From Halothiobacillus sp. (GTDB lineage: Bacteria > Pseudomonadota > Gammaproteobacteria > Halothiobacillales > Halothiobacillaceae): a DNA stretch of 61,925 nucleotides. Position 1 is the stretch's first letter. Each line of letters begins with the position of its first letter. This document shows, piece after piece, positions 26,909 to 35,891 of this stretch. The position numbers were made by a program, and so were the translations under genes. The stretch is taken from NCBI GenBank assembly GCA_016278265.1, contig JADQCE010000006.1:1-61925 (forward strand), read 5' to 3'. Below the pieces are notes generated by a model. That model saw nothing but the letters and a program-made list of their open reading frames with translations. It did not search any database and was not told where the DNA came from.

Positions 26909-26918
26909 CGGTTGGTTG
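26908..26918 (+). repeat. Right direct repeat flanking the inverted-repeat element
   Basis: The second copy of GCGGTTGGTTG (compare 26623-26633). Its TTGGTT also supplies a plausible -35 hexamer for the argS promoter, so the insertion site lies within a promoter region. Confidence 0.75.
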
Positions 26919-26940
26919 GGCCAGCGCTTGCCGCTAAACT
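26912..26940 (+). promoter_or_regulatory. Promoter upstream of argS
   Basis: TTGGTT (26912-26917) and TAAACT (26935-26940) are spaced by 17 bases, 70 bases before the chosen argS start. The -35 falls in the right direct repeat of the inverted-repeat element. Confidence 0.55.
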
Positions 26941-27009
26941 GTCGCGTTCTTTCCCGGCGCCGATGCCGGCGCCCATGTCATGTTTCCAGCGCAAGGGGTT
27001 ATCCCGTCC

Positions 27010-28773
27010 GTGAAGGCCGTAATCGAACAACGTCTCCAGGCCATCTGCCAGCAATTGGTCGCCGAGGGCGACCTGCCCGCCGATGTGTCGGTCAAACCGG
27101 TGCTGACGGTGCCGAAAGACCCGGCCCACGGGGATTTCGCCAGCAACCTGGCGATGCAACTGGCCAAGCCGATGAAATGCCCGCCGCGGACGATCGCCGA
27201 GCGCATCGTCGAGGCCTTCGCCGACGAGAAGGGGGTCGAGCGTGTCGAGATCGCCGGTCCGGGTTTCATGAACTTCTTTGTCGAGGCGGGCGCCGCCTTC
27301 GCCCTGATCGACCGCATCCTGGATGAGCGTGAGCGCTTCGGTTGCTCGAATGCCGCCGGTGGTCAGCGCGTGCAGGTGGAGTTCGTCTCGGCCAACCCCA
27401 CTGGCCCGCTGCACGTCGGTCACGGCCGTGGCGCGGCCTACGGCTCGGTCGTGGCGAGCCTGCTCGAGGCGGTCGGTGCCGACGTCCAGCGCGAGTACTA
27501 CGTCAACGATGCCGGCCGCCAGATGCACATCCTCGCGATCAGTGTCTGGCTGCGTTACCTCGAGGGGCAGGGCGAGAGCATCGTGTTTCCCTCCAACGGT
27601 TACCGCTCGGAGGGCTATATCCTCGACATCGCGGCGGCGCTGGCGGACGAGCACGGTCGTCGACTGGTGGTGGGCTCGGACAAGGTGTTCGCCGACCTGC
27701 CGGAGGACGCGCCGGACGGCGACAAGGAGCGTCACATCGATGCGCTGGTCCGGCGCATGCGCGAGCTGCTCGGCGAGACCGACTACCAGCTGGTGTTCCG
27801 CGCCGCGCTCGATTCGATCCTGTCGGATATCCGCGCCGACCTGGCGGAATTCGGTGTCACCTACGACAACTGGTACTCCGAACAGAGCCTGGCCGATCGC
27901 GGCCTGGTCGAGCGCGCCATCGAGCGGCTAAAGGCACAGGGTCATCTCTACGAGCGCGACGGCGCGCTGTGGTTTCGCTCCACCGACTTCGGCGACGACA
28001 AGGATCGCGTGGTGCGGCGCGACAACGGCCAGACCACCTACTTTGCCTCCGATATCGCCTATCACCTCGACAAGTTCGACCGCGGCTTCGACCAGGTGGT
28101 CGACATCTGGGGCGCCGATCACCACGGTTACGTGCCCCGCGTGCGCGCCGCGCTGACCGCGCTGGGCAAGCCCGCCGACCAGTTGACCGTCTCGCTGGTG
28201 CAGTTCGCGATCCTCTACCGGGGTGGCGAGCGGGTGCCGATGTCGACCCGTTCGGGCAGCTTCGTCACCCTGCGCGAACTGCGCCAGGAAGTGGGCGACG
28301 ATGCCGCGCGTTTCTTCTACGTGATGCGGGCGGCCAATCAACATCTCGATTTCGATCTCGATCTGGCCAAGAGTCAGAGCAACGAAAACCCGCTCTACTA
28401 CATCCAGTACGCCCACGCCCGAGTGGCCTCGGTGTTGCGCCAGTTGCCGTTGCGCGGCCTTTCCCATGAGCCGCAAGTTGGTCGCGAGGCCTACGCGCGA
28501 CTGACCGAGCCGCACGAGCAGGCCCTGTTCAAGCGCCTGTCGCAGTACCCAGCGCTGATCGAGCGGGCCGCCCTGGCGCACGAGCCGCACCAGGTGGTTC
28601 ACTACCTGCGTGATCTGGCCCAGGACTTCCACAGCTACTACAACGCGCACGCCTTCCTGCTGGGAGAGGACGCGCCGTTGCGTAACGCCCGGCTCAACCT
28701 GGTGCTGGCGACCCGGCAGGTGCTGGCCAACGGTCTGGCGCTGCTCGGCGTCAATGCCCCGGACGAGATGTAA
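27010..28773 (+). CDS. argS: Arginyl-tRNA synthetase
   Basis: Class I aminoacyl-tRNA synthetase charging tRNA-Arg. The 587-residue protein (from GTG 27010) has an N-terminal Add1 domain, the HIGH-type ATP site HVGH in [14 protein letters not shown], and, in place of a canonical [13 protein letters not shown], as in many bacterial ArgS. The C-terminal anticodon-binding helical domain includes YAHARV. GTG 27010 gives the usual [10 protein letters not shown] opening and has AAGGGG upstream; ATG 26980 is an alternative ten residues earlier. A SPOR-domain gene follows after eight bases, a common gammaproteobacterial pairing. Confidence 0.95.
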   Translation: MKAVIEQRLQAICQQLVAEGDLPADVSVKPVLTVPKDPAHGDFASNLAMQLAKPMKCPPRTIAERIVEAFADEKGVERVEIAGPGFMNFFVEAGAAFALIDRILDERERFGCSNAAGGQRVQVEFVSANPTGPLHVGHGRGAAYGSVVASLLEAVGADVQREYYVNDAGRQMHILAISVWLRYLEGQGESIVFPSNGYRSEGYILDIAAALADEHGRRLVVGSDKVFADLPEDAPDGDKERHIDALVRRMRELLGETDYQLVFRAALDSILSDIRADLAEFGVTYDNWYSEQSLADRGLVERAIERLKAQGHLYERDGALWFRSTDFGDDKDRVVRRDNGQTTYFASDIAYHLDKFDRGFDQVVDIWGADHHGYVPRVRAALTALGKPADQLTVSLVQFAILYRGGERVPMSTRSGSFVTLRELRQEVGDDAARFFYVMRAANQHLDFDLDLAKSQSNENPLYYIQYAHARVASVLRQLPLRGLSHEPQVGREAYARLTEPHEQALFKRLSQYPALIERAALAHEPHQVVHYLRDLAQDFHSYYNAHAFLLGEDAPLRNARLNLVLATRQVLANGLALLGVNAPDEM

Positions 28774-28781
28774 CCGTCACG

Positions 28782-29354
28782 ATGGCCAGCAAGGGGAACA
28801 AAAAGGTGAATCGACCTCGAGCTTCGGCAGGCAATCGCGGCGCCAAATGGGCATTGCTGATCGCATTGGTCCTGCTGGTCGGGATGGTGGTGCTGCTCGC
28901 GCGGCTGACGGCGGAGAACAACAGCCGGCCGACCGAGGCGCCGACCGCCCAGACCGATACCCGCAGCGTGGAGAAGCCACCGGAGAAGCAACCGGTTTCG
29001 CCCGAATTCCAGTTCTACACCCTGTTGCCCAAGCAGGGGAATCAGCCGCCTCGCCCCGCCATGCAAGAGGAGGGGGTCGCGGACGAGCCGTCTGCCGAGC
29101 GGTCTGACGTCAAATCGGATGTGCGTTACGTGCTCCAGGCCGGCTCGTTCAGCAAGGCACGCGATGCCGAGGCGCGCAAGGCCGAGCTGGCCCTGCTCGG
29201 GGTCGAAAGTCACATCAATGCAGTCGACGTGAGCGGGCGACGCTACCACCGCGTGATTCTCGGCCCCCTGCCCGGCAAGGGAATCGCGGCACTGCGCCGG
29301 CAGCTCGATCAAGCCGGCATCCAGACGACCGAGCCTCGTCGTAGCGACGGCTGA
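28782..29354 (+). CDS. SPOR-domain, FtsN-like inner-membrane protein
   Basis: A 190-residue bitopic membrane protein. It has a short basic cytoplasmic tail, one transmembrane helix (about 23-42), a Pro/Glu/Gln-rich periplasmic linker (43-110) and a C-terminal SPOR domain (about 112-185) starting YVLQAGSFSKARDAEA and ending with YHRVILGPLPG. SPOR domains bind denuded peptidoglycan at the septum. The position directly after argS and the layout match FtsN of gammaproteobacteria, though FtsN proper usually has a longer linker. Confidence 0.88.
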   Translation: MASKGNKKVNRPRASAGNRGAKWALLIALVLLVGMVVLLARLTAENNSRPTEAPTAQTDTRSVEKPPEKQPVSPEFQFYTLLPKQGNQPPRPAMQEEGVADEPSAERSDVKSDVRYVLQAGSFSKARDAEARKAELALLGVESHINAVDVSGRRYHRVILGPLPGKGIAALRRQLDQAGIQTTEPRRSDG

Positions 29355-29415
29355 CCGTTGTCGGTCGGATATTGCCCGGGCGCCATACTCGGAATACAGT
29401 GAGCCATATAAGGGG

Positions 29416-29445
29416 GCTGCCAAGACACAGGATCGTGTCGGCAGC
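29416..29445 (+). other. Hairpin in the leader of the diguanylate cyclase gene
   Basis: GCTGCC (29416-29421) pairs with GGCAGC (29440-29445), and inside it, after an AA bulge, GACAC (29424-29428) pairs with GTGTC (29435-29439) around AGGATC. It ends 29 bases before the start codon and has no T-run. It could be an RNA structure or a protein-binding dyad. Confidence 0.5.
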
Positions 29446-29474
29446 AACGGCTCGTCCAATTCCGGGGATGGCGC

Positions 29475-31205
29475 ATGATGGCTGGCAATGCCGCGGGGCG
29501 GATGGAGGCGGGCGTTTGCGCCAGGTGGGTTGACCGCGTGTTCCCCCCGGTGGTGATCTGGTGGCTGCTGATCACCTTCCTGTTGTTTGCCCCGGCCGCG
29601 CAGGCCGAACGCGACCTCCTTTCCCAGGCCCAATGGGCCACCACCCAGGAGCGCCTCTCGCCGAGCGAGGCGATGGCCCTCGATTTCCGTGCCGCCGAGG
29701 CGGCGACCCTGAACCTCGGGCCGTATCAGGGTCGGATCTGGCTACGTGTGACGCTCGATGGCGAGGCAAACGCCGAATCGCGCTGGCTGTCGATTCGCTG
29801 GCCGTATTTCCGGGAGCTGCGAGTGTTCCTGCGCGACTCCAGCGCCCCAGGGGGCGATTGGCTGGAAGTGCGCGAGACTACCGAGGTGGCGGGGTTGTTG
29901 GACATGCCTGGGCACCCGGGGCGGTTATTGCCGCGGTTTTCGGGTGAGCGCGAGGTGATGATCCAGCTGCGGGCCGATGGCCCGACGGCGCTGCGCCTGA
30001 CGCTCGGCACGCTGGACGAGGAGCGGGTTCGCACCCTGGAGCGCTACACCCTGTTCGGCGTCTATCTGGGCGCGATGCTCGGCATGGCGGCCTACAGCCT
30101 GTTCCTGATGCTGGCGGTGCGCGAGCGCACCTATCTCGGCTATGCCGCCTTCCTGGCGGCGACCGTGCTCTATGTCGGTCTGCGCTACAACATCCTCACC
30201 CCGCTGTTCCCCGATGTCGTCCAATCGGTGCCGCCCGCGGCACGGGCGCAGCTGGCCGTCGCGCTGGTGGCGTTGTCGGGGATCTGGTTCGTGCGGCGAT
30301 TCTTGCGCACCCAGCGTGATGATCGACTTGCCGATCGGTCGCTGGTTGGCGTCATGGTGGCGGCGCTGCTGTCCATGCCCGCCTCGATCTGGCTGGCGGG
30401 AGTTGTGTCGTTCGCCATCATGGCGGTCTATGCAGTCGCCGCGGTGGCGGCGATTGTCTGGGCTGCCGTGCGGGCCATGCGCCGTGGTTTCGACCCAGCC
30501 GGCTACCTGTTGCTCGGCTGGTCGGTATTCGCCCTGGCCGTGTTGCTGTATCTGGCCATGCTGCTGGGCTGGCTGCCGTATGCCACCTGGCTGATGATCT
30601 CCCTACCGGTTGGCTCGTTGGCCGAGGCCCTGTTGCTGGCGTTTGCCCTGGGCAATCGCATCCGGCACAAGCAGCGAGAGGAAGCCGTGCTGGCGCAGGA
30701 GCGGGATCGATACCGGTTCCTCAGCGAGCAGGATGGCCTGACGGGTCTCTACAACCGCCGCGCGCTGGATCGGCGTCTGGATCATGCCATCGCGACCAGT
30801 TTGCGCACGGGCGACCCATTGAGTCTTATCGTCCTTGATGCCGACTGGTTCAAGGATTACAACGACCGCTACGGGCATCTGGCCGGTGACGATGCGCTGC
30901 GCTGCCTGGCGCGCGTGATGAGGGCCAACGTGCGCGATGGTGACGGGTGCTTCCGCTATGGTGGCGAGGAGTTCGTCATCCTCCTGCCGGGGCAGGGGCT
31001 GGCCCAGGCGACGGTGGTCGCCGAACGGATACGCGAGGCTTATCGCGGCAATTCCGCCTCCGAGCTCGGCCCTGGTGGCACCGTGAGTCTCGGGCTGGCG
31101 CAATTTCGCGAGGGCGATAGCGCCAACACCCTGCTTGCACGTGGCGATGCCGCCCTCTATCACGCCAAGGAGCGCGGCCGCGATCGGGTCGAGTTGGCGC
31201 ACTGA
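29475..31205 (+). CDS. Diguanylate cyclase with 7TMR-DISM sensor
   Basis: A 576-residue membrane protein that makes cyclic-di-GMP. It has a signal/anchor at about 23-44, a periplasmic DISMED2-like beta domain (about 48-180), seven transmembrane segments (about 193-393), then a GGDEF domain (about 413-570). The active site is GGEEF (496-500), so the enzyme should be active. A product-inhibition I-site RDGD (487-490) lies exactly five residues before it. Start codons at 29475, 29478 and 29502 are possible. It stands alone between the SPOR gene and ilvE and is preceded by a hairpin. Confidence 0.92.
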   Translation: MMAGNAAGRMEAGVCARWVDRVFPPVVIWWLLITFLLFAPAAQAERDLLSQAQWATTQERLSPSEAMALDFRAAEAATLNLGPYQGRIWLRVTLDGEANAESRWLSIRWPYFRELRVFLRDSSAPGGDWLEVRETTEVAGLLDMPGHPGRLLPRFSGEREVMIQLRADGPTALRLTLGTLDEERVRTLERYTLFGVYLGAMLGMAAYSLFLMLAVRERTYLGYAAFLAATVLYVGLRYNILTPLFPDVVQSVPPAARAQLAVALVALSGIWFVRRFLRTQRDDRLADRSLVGVMVAALLSMPASIWLAGVVSFAIMAVYAVAAVAAIVWAAVRAMRRGFDPAGYLLLGWSVFALAVLLYLAMLLGWLPYATWLMISLPVGSLAEALLLAFALGNRIRHKQREEAVLAQERDRYRFLSEQDGLTGLYNRRALDRRLDHAIATSLRTGDPLSLIVLDADWFKDYNDRYGHLAGDDALRCLARVMRANVRDGDGCFRYGGEEFVILLPGQGLAQATVVAERIREAYRGNSASELGPGGTVSLGLAQFREGDSANTLLARGDAALYHAKERGRDRVELAH

Positions 31206-31323
31206 CGTCCCTGCCGGAATCCCGCCGGGGGTGATAAACTCGCGGGTTTGCGCGCTGGTGTGTCGTTGATCGCTCAACGCACGCTGCGCGGCACCGGTTC
31301 ACTGCTCTGCGAGGCACAAAGCA

Positions 31324-32259
31324 ATGTCGATGGAAGATCGCGATGGCCTGATCTGGCTGGATGGCGAGATGGTCGAATGGCGTGATGCCAAGGTCCACGT
31401 ACTTACCCACACCCTGCATTACGGCATGGGGGTGTTCGAGGGCGTGCGCGCCTACAAGACGGATCAGGGGACGGCGGTCTTTCGCCTCGAGGACCATACC
31501 CGCCGGCTGCACAACTCGGCCAAGATCCTCGGCATGAAGCTGCCCTACACCGAAAGCCATCTCAACGAGGTGCAGCGTCAGGTCGTGCGCGAGAACCATC
31601 TCGAGAGCGCCTATATCCGGCCGATGGCCTTCTACGGTTCCGAGGGCATGGGCCTGCGTGCCGACAATCTCAAGGTGCACGTCATGGTCGCGGCCTGGCA
31701 CTGGGGTGCCTACCTGGGCGCGGAGAACATCGAGAAGGGCATTCGCATCCGCACCTCGAGCTACTCGCGCCACCACGTCAACGTCACCATGTGCAAGGCC
31801 AAGGCCAACGGGGCCTACATGAACTCCATGCTGGCACTGCGCGAGGCCACCGCCGCCGGTTACGACGAGGCGATGCTGCTCGACACGCAAGGTTTTGTCG
31901 CCGAGGGCTCGGGCGAGAACATCTTCATCGTGCGCGATGGCATGCTTTTCACGCCGGACCTGACCGCCGCGCTCGACGGCATCACCCGCCGGACGATCAT
32001 TGCCCTGGCGAACCAGTTCGGCATTCCGGTGGTGGAAAAGCGCATCACCCGTGACGAGGTCTACATCGCCGACGAGGCCTTCTTCACCGGCACCGCCGCC
32101 GAGGTCACGCCGATCCGCGAGGTCGACGATCGGCCGATCGGCAGCGGCGAGCGCGGCCCGATCACCGAGCGGCTGCAGAGCACCTACTTCGACCTGGTCG
32201 AGGGACGCTACCCGCCGCTGGGCGACAACTGGCTGGACTACGTGGAGGCGAAAGCATGA
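31324..32259 (+). CDS. ilvE: Branched-chain amino acid aminotransferase
   Basis: Fold-type IV PLP aminotransferase for the last step of valine, leucine and isoleucine synthesis. The 311 residues include GMGVFEGVRAY (34-44), the PLP lysine region CKAKANGAYMNS (Lys160), GEN near the loop at about 194-196, and FFTGTAAEVTPI. The leader has a small hairpin (CGTTGA 31264-31269 with TCAACG 31274-31279) and a TAAACT near 31235 that could be a -10. It overlaps the downstream zinc-finger gene by four bases. Confidence 0.96.
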   Translation: MSMEDRDGLIWLDGEMVEWRDAKVHVLTHTLHYGMGVFEGVRAYKTDQGTAVFRLEDHTRRLHNSAKILGMKLPYTESHLNEVQRQVVRENHLESAYIRPMAFYGSEGMGLRADNLKVHVMVAAWHWGAYLGAENIEKGIRIRTSSYSRHHVNVTMCKAKANGAYMNSMLALREATAAGYDEAMLLDTQGFVAEGSGENIFIVRDGMLFTPDLTAALDGITRRTIIALANQFGIPVVEKRITRDEVYIADEAFFTGTAAEVTPIREVDDRPIGSGERGPITERLQSTYFDLVEGRYPPLGDNWLDYVEAKA

Positions 32260-32468
32260 ACCCGGATACCGCGTCGCACCCCGAAGATTTCGATACCCCC
32301 AATGCCGATTGCCTCGTCGAGGTGACCCAGGCGGACCTGCCGATTTACTGCCCGCCCGAGGAGGATGCCTTGTGGAACTCGCACCCGCGGGTCTACATCC
32401 ATCTCGAGCACAAGGGCGACGAGGCCCGCTGCATCTACTGCAGTGCGGTCTACAAGCTGATCGACTGA
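32256..32468 (+). CDS. Zinc-finger CHCC domain protein
   Basis: A 70-residue protein with a C-terminal zinc-finger CHCC domain (PF10276 type): HPRVYIHL-x-HKGDEARCIYCSAVYKL. The metal ligands are probably a cysteine, a histidine and the CIYC pair. The domain is homologous to the mitochondrial complex I subunit NDUFS6, but bacterial proteins like this one have no proven role. It overlaps ilvE (ATGA), and the ilvE/zinc-finger/LPS neighbourhood is conserved in several gammaproteobacteria as far as I recall. Confidence 0.85.
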   Translation: MNPDTASHPEDFDTPNADCLVEVTQADLPIYCPPEEDALWNSHPRVYIHLEHKGDEARCIYCSAVYKLID

Positions 32469-32507
32469 ACCGGCTGGTCGACTGACAGGGGCTCGTCGCG
32501 GCGGGCG

Positions 32508-33494
32508 TTATCGCTCGTCGGTGACCCTTTCGCAGATGACCGCCGCCACCTCTCGGGTGTCGTCCACCGGTTCGTATTCCCAGTGTTCGAGCGATCCGTC
32601 GAAGGCGCGTGTCACGCCTTCCTCGCGCAGTTCGCGATGGAATCGCGCCAATCGTTTCGAGTAGCGGCCGAAATCGATCACGTACAGCGGCCGACCGGTC
32701 GAGGCGGCCTCGGAGACCATCGAGGCCGAATCGCCGCTTACGACGAGGTAGTCGGCCAGGGCGAGGATGCCGAAGTAGGGATTCGGCCCCTCGCCTTGCC
32801 AGAGTTGGTGCGGCACGTGACGGATGGCCTCGGCCAGAACGCGGGTATTGGCCTCGCCGGTACGCCGTGACGGGGTGATTAGGAGCGAGCCGCCGCTGTT
32901 GTGCGCCGCAATAGCAAGCTGTTCGCCGATCTGCCGCGTCTTCTCCGGCGTGAGCGTCATGGTGCGGTTCGAGCCACCGAGCAACACCCCGATCCAGGGG
33001 CGCGGCAGTGCCTCGAATTGGTTGCGGAATTGGCCGGCGGCCTGATCAAGCTTTGCCTGGGTGACGTGATGGATCGCCCCGCGCGTCGGCAGGACGTTTG
33101 GCCCTCTCAGCCCGTCGTGGCGCGGCGGCACCACCAGGTCGAAGTATCGCGGCGGGATCAGCGGATCCTGGACATGCACCGTGAAGCAGCGCCCGGCACT
33201 GGCCTTGCGGATGGCGATCGAGGCCGCCGCGCTGCGGCGTCCGCAGGTGATCAGTACGCGAGGCCAGGGCGGGACGAGAGGGTCCGAGTCGGGGCTGAGC
33301 CGGTCCAGCGGCCGGGGCATCCAGTGCATCGGCAGCCAGCGCCACGGGCGGGGTATGCCGATGGTTTTCTGTACCACCGGCCAGCCGGTGGACTCGGCGA
33401 CGGCCTCGGCCAGCCCGCGGGCCTGGTTGGCCATGCCCGCCTCGCCGGTGGTGACGGCCCAGATTTCGTTGACGATGTCGGGATGCGTCGGCAT
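32508..33494 (-). CDS. ELM1/GtrOC1-family protein, LPS-associated
   Basis: A 328-residue protein of the family named after the plant mitochondrial fission factor ELM1 (PF06258). It begins MPTHPDIVNEIWAVTTGEAGM, with GMANQARGLAEA, a central GVLLGGSNRTMTLT and a C-terminal YLVVSGDSASMVSEA. These resemble the nucleotide-sugar-binding half of GT-B glycosyltransferases. The reading frame is open upstream, but the start at 33494 fits the family and avoids the adjacent divergent gene. Its place beside core-oligosaccharide glycosyltransferases supports a role in LPS assembly. Catalytic activity is unproven. Confidence 0.82.
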   Translation of the reverse strand: MPTHPDIVNEIWAVTTGEAGMANQARGLAEAVAESTGWPVVQKTIGIPRPWRWLPMHWMPRPLDRLSPDSDPLVPPWPRVLITCGRRSAAASIAIRKASAGRCFTVHVQDPLIPPRYFDLVVPPRHDGLRGPNVLPTRGAIHHVTQAKLDQAAGQFRNQFEALPRPWIGVLLGGSNRTMTLTPEKTRQIGEQLAIAAHNSGGSLLITPSRRTGEANTRVLAEAIRHVPHQLWQGEGPNPYFGILALADYLVVSGDSASMVSEAASTGRPLYVIDFGRYSKRLARFHRELREEGVTRAFDGSLEHWEYEPVDDTREVAAVICERVTDER

Positions 33495-33546
33495 GCGGGC
33501 ATGATAGCGTCTCCGGCAGACCGTCGGGGAGCATTGGGAGGACAGG

Positions 33547-34701
33547 GTGAGAGAAGACGAGCAGGGAGCCGAGCGGGTGGCACGTCGCTTGACCGTGGTG
33601 CAGATGCTGCCCGCCCTCGACGGTGGTGGTGTCGAGCGCGGCACGCTCGAGATCGCCGAGGCGCTGGTGGCCGCCGGCCATCGCGCCATCGTGATCTCCG
33701 AGGGCGGTCGGCTGGTCGAGGAACTCGAGGCGCTGGGTGCCGACCACATCACCCTGCCCGTCGGACGCAAGGCGCTGACCACGCTGCGTTATATCCCGAT
33801 CGTGCGTCGCCTGCTGCGCGACGAGGGTGTCGACATCCTGCACCTGCGCTCGCGCCTGCCCGCGTGGATCGGTTACCTCGCCTGGAAGGGGCTGCCGAAC
33901 GTATCCCGCCCGCATTTGGTCACCACCGTCCACGGTGCCTATTCGCCGGGCTGGTACAGCGCCGTGATGACCAAGGGCGAGCGCGTGATCGCCGTGTCCG
34001 ACAGCATCGTCGAGTACATCCGCAGCAACTACCCGAAGGTCGACCCCGAGCGCATCGTGCGCATCTACCGGGGTGTCGATCCGGCCGACTATCACCCGGC
34101 CTTCCGGCCGGACGCAGCCTGGCGCGAGCGCTTCTTCGCCGAGCACCCCAAGCTCGCGGATCGCTGGGTGCTGACCCTGCCCGGGCGGATCACCCAGTTG
34201 AAGGGGCACCGGGATCTCATCGAGATCGTCGCGGGCTTAAAGGCGCGGGGCGTCCCGGTGCACGCGTTGTTGGCCGGCGGGGTGCACCCGCGGCGGCAAG
34301 CCTACTGGCAGGACATTCAGGCGCGTGTCACCGAGCTCGGGCTTGAGGACGACATCACCTGGCTTGGTCCGCGCCGTGACCTGCGCGAGATCATGGCGAT
34401 CAGCGATGTCGTCCTGTCGCTGACGCAAAAGCCTGAGTCCTTTGGTCGTACCGTCACCGAGGCGTTGGCCCTGGGGCGGCCGGTGCTCGGCTACGACCAC
34501 GGCGGGGTGGGGGAGCAATTGGGGCAGGTCTACCCCGAGGGGCGGGTGCCGCCGGGTGACGTTCACGAGGCGGTCGAGCGCCTCGCACAGTGGTGGCGAG
34601 AGGGCGCCCCGTCGGTGACCGAGGCCGTGCCGTTCACGCTGGCGCGCATGCAGGACGAGACGCTCGCCCTGTATCAGTCGCTGGCCGTCGAGCGTTCCTG
34701 A
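33547..34701 (+). CDS. Glycosyltransferase family 4
   Basis: A GT-B glycosyltransferase, 384 residues. The N-terminal acceptor domain contains the glycine-rich LPALDGGGVERGTLE. The C-terminal nucleotide-sugar domain has LPGRITQLKGH and the E-x7-E motif KPESFGRTVTEALALG. GTG 33547 has GGGAGGA upstream. Likely adds a sugar to the LPS core or O-chain, judged from the neighbourhood. Its last 28 bases overlap the end of the convergent glycosyltransferase gene on the minus strand. Confidence 0.88.
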   Translation: MREDEQGAERVARRLTVVQMLPALDGGGVERGTLEIAEALVAAGHRAIVISEGGRLVEELEALGADHITLPVGRKALTTLRYIPIVRRLLRDEGVDILHLRSRLPAWIGYLAWKGLPNVSRPHLVTTVHGAYSPGWYSAVMTKGERVIAVSDSIVEYIRSNYPKVDPERIVRIYRGVDPADYHPAFRPDAAWRERFFAEHPKLADRWVLTLPGRITQLKGHRDLIEIVAGLKARGVPVHALLAGGVHPRRQAYWQDIQARVTELGLEDDITWLGPRRDLREIMAISDVVLSLTQKPESFGRTVTEALALGRPVLGYDHGGVGEQLGQVYPEGRVPPGDVHEAVERLAQWWREGAPSVTEAVPFTLARMQDETLALYQSLAVERS

Positions 34702-35741
34702 CCACCGGCCAGGGCGAGGGCCTGGCGATAGCCCGCCTCCATCTGCGGCAGCACGGCATCGACGTAGTAGCGCTCGCGATAGCGCGCCAGCGCCTTTGCC
34801 GCGCGGTCGGCCCGGGCGGCCTCGTTGCCGATCGCCTCGGCCAGTTTCTGGGAGAGATCCTCGGCATCATCGATCGCACAAAGCCACCCGGTGGTCTCGT
34901 CGAGGATGGTCACCGGCCCTTCGGTGCGCGTGCTGACGATCGCGGTGCCGCGGGCCATCGCCTCGAGCACCACGATGCCGAAGGGCTCGTGGCGCGACGG
35001 CAGTACGAACAGGTCCGCCTGGTCCAGCAGCGGCGTGACGTCCTCCATCCAGCCGGGGAAGTCGACCCGGTCGCTGATGCCGAGCTCGTCGGTCAGCGCG
35101 GTCAGCGTGTCGCGGTCGGGGCCGTCGCCGGCCAGCACCAGCCGCCAGGCGTTCGATTCGGGCAGGCGGGCGACCGCGCGGAGCAGGACATCGAACCCCT
35201 TCTTGTGCACGAAGCGGCCGAAGGCCAGCAGTTGCACCGCCGTGGTCGCCTCGCTGGTCGGGCGCTGGCGCGGCGGGAACATCGAGAAGTTCGGCACCAC
35301 CGTGACCCGTGCGTCGGCCACGCCCAGTTCGCGCAGATGGCGCGCCTGGTCGTCGGTCGCGGCGGTGAAGAAGTCGACCTGGCGGAAGTACTTGAGATCG
35401 AGGTAGTTGTGCACGTGGGTGACCAGCGGTGCCGGCAGCCAGCGCTTGATCCGCCCCAGGTAGAGCCCGGCCCGGCTGAGCTGGGCCTCGACGATGTCGG
35501 GCTGGAATGCGCGGATGGCGCGCGCCAGCGGCCAGAGCTTGAGCCAGTCGTGGTTGCCGCGCACCCGCAGCGGTACCACGCGGATGCGCGCCTTGCCCTC
35601 CAGATGACGGCGGCTGGCCGATTCCGGGTGGGTGATCGCCAGCACCTCGTGGCCGCGCTCGGCCAGTGACAGGCACAGGTCGACGAAATAGCGTTCGGCG
35701 CCGCCGAACCCCTTGCTGAACATGACTTGAACGATGCGCAT
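34674..35741 (-). CDS. Glycosyltransferase family 4
   Basis: A 355-residue GT4 enzyme. MRIVQVMFSKGFGGAERYFVDL is the donor/acceptor-binding opening, followed by AFGRFVHKKGFDVLLRA and LPSRHEPFGIVVLEAMARG (E-x7-E). It resembles LPS core and teichuronic-type transferases. Divergent from the polysaccharide deacetylase gene and convergent, with a 28-base tail overlap, with the other GT4 gene. Sugar specificity cannot be read from sequence. Confidence 0.88.
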   Translation of the reverse strand: MRIVQVMFSKGFGGAERYFVDLCLSLAERGHEVLAITHPESASRRHLEGKARIRVVPLRVRGNHDWLKLWPLARAIRAFQPDIVEAQLSRAGLYLGRIKRWLPAPLVTHVHNYLDLKYFRQVDFFTAATDDQARHLRELGVADARVTVVPNFSMFPPRQRPTSEATTAVQLLAFGRFVHKKGFDVLLRAVARLPESNAWRLVLAGDGPDRDTLTALTDELGISDRVDFPGWMEDVTPLLDQADLFVLPSRHEPFGIVVLEAMARGTAIVSTRTEGPVTILDETTGWLCAIDDAEDLSQKLAEAIGNEAARADRAAKALARYRERYYVDAVLPQMEAGYRQALALAGGQERSTASD

Positions 35742-35891
35742 GGCGTGCTGATTTCTGTCTGAATAAGTCGGTCACCGCGGTCCGCTCAGCGGGCCGATTC
35801 TCGCGCGGCGAGCCGGGTTGGGTATCATCGCACAGCGTCCGGCCCGTTGGGCTGTCCGAAACCGACCCTCAATCGATCCCCTGGAGTCGTC

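Noticed and set aside
26980-27009. ATG 26980 as argS start
   Set aside because: Gives ten extra residues without family conservation and with no good ribosome-binding site; GTG 27010 fits better, though the upstream ATG is not excluded.
26618-27013. Several short open frames inside the folE-argS intergenic region
   Set aside because: They fall inside palindromic arms of the inverted-repeat element and change with each repeat copy; no signal peptide, domain or ribosome-binding site supports them.
32901-34346. A 481-codon plus-strand open frame across the ELM1-like gene and the first glycosyltransferase
   Set aside because: Runs antisense to one gene and out of frame in the other; both real genes have strong motif support.
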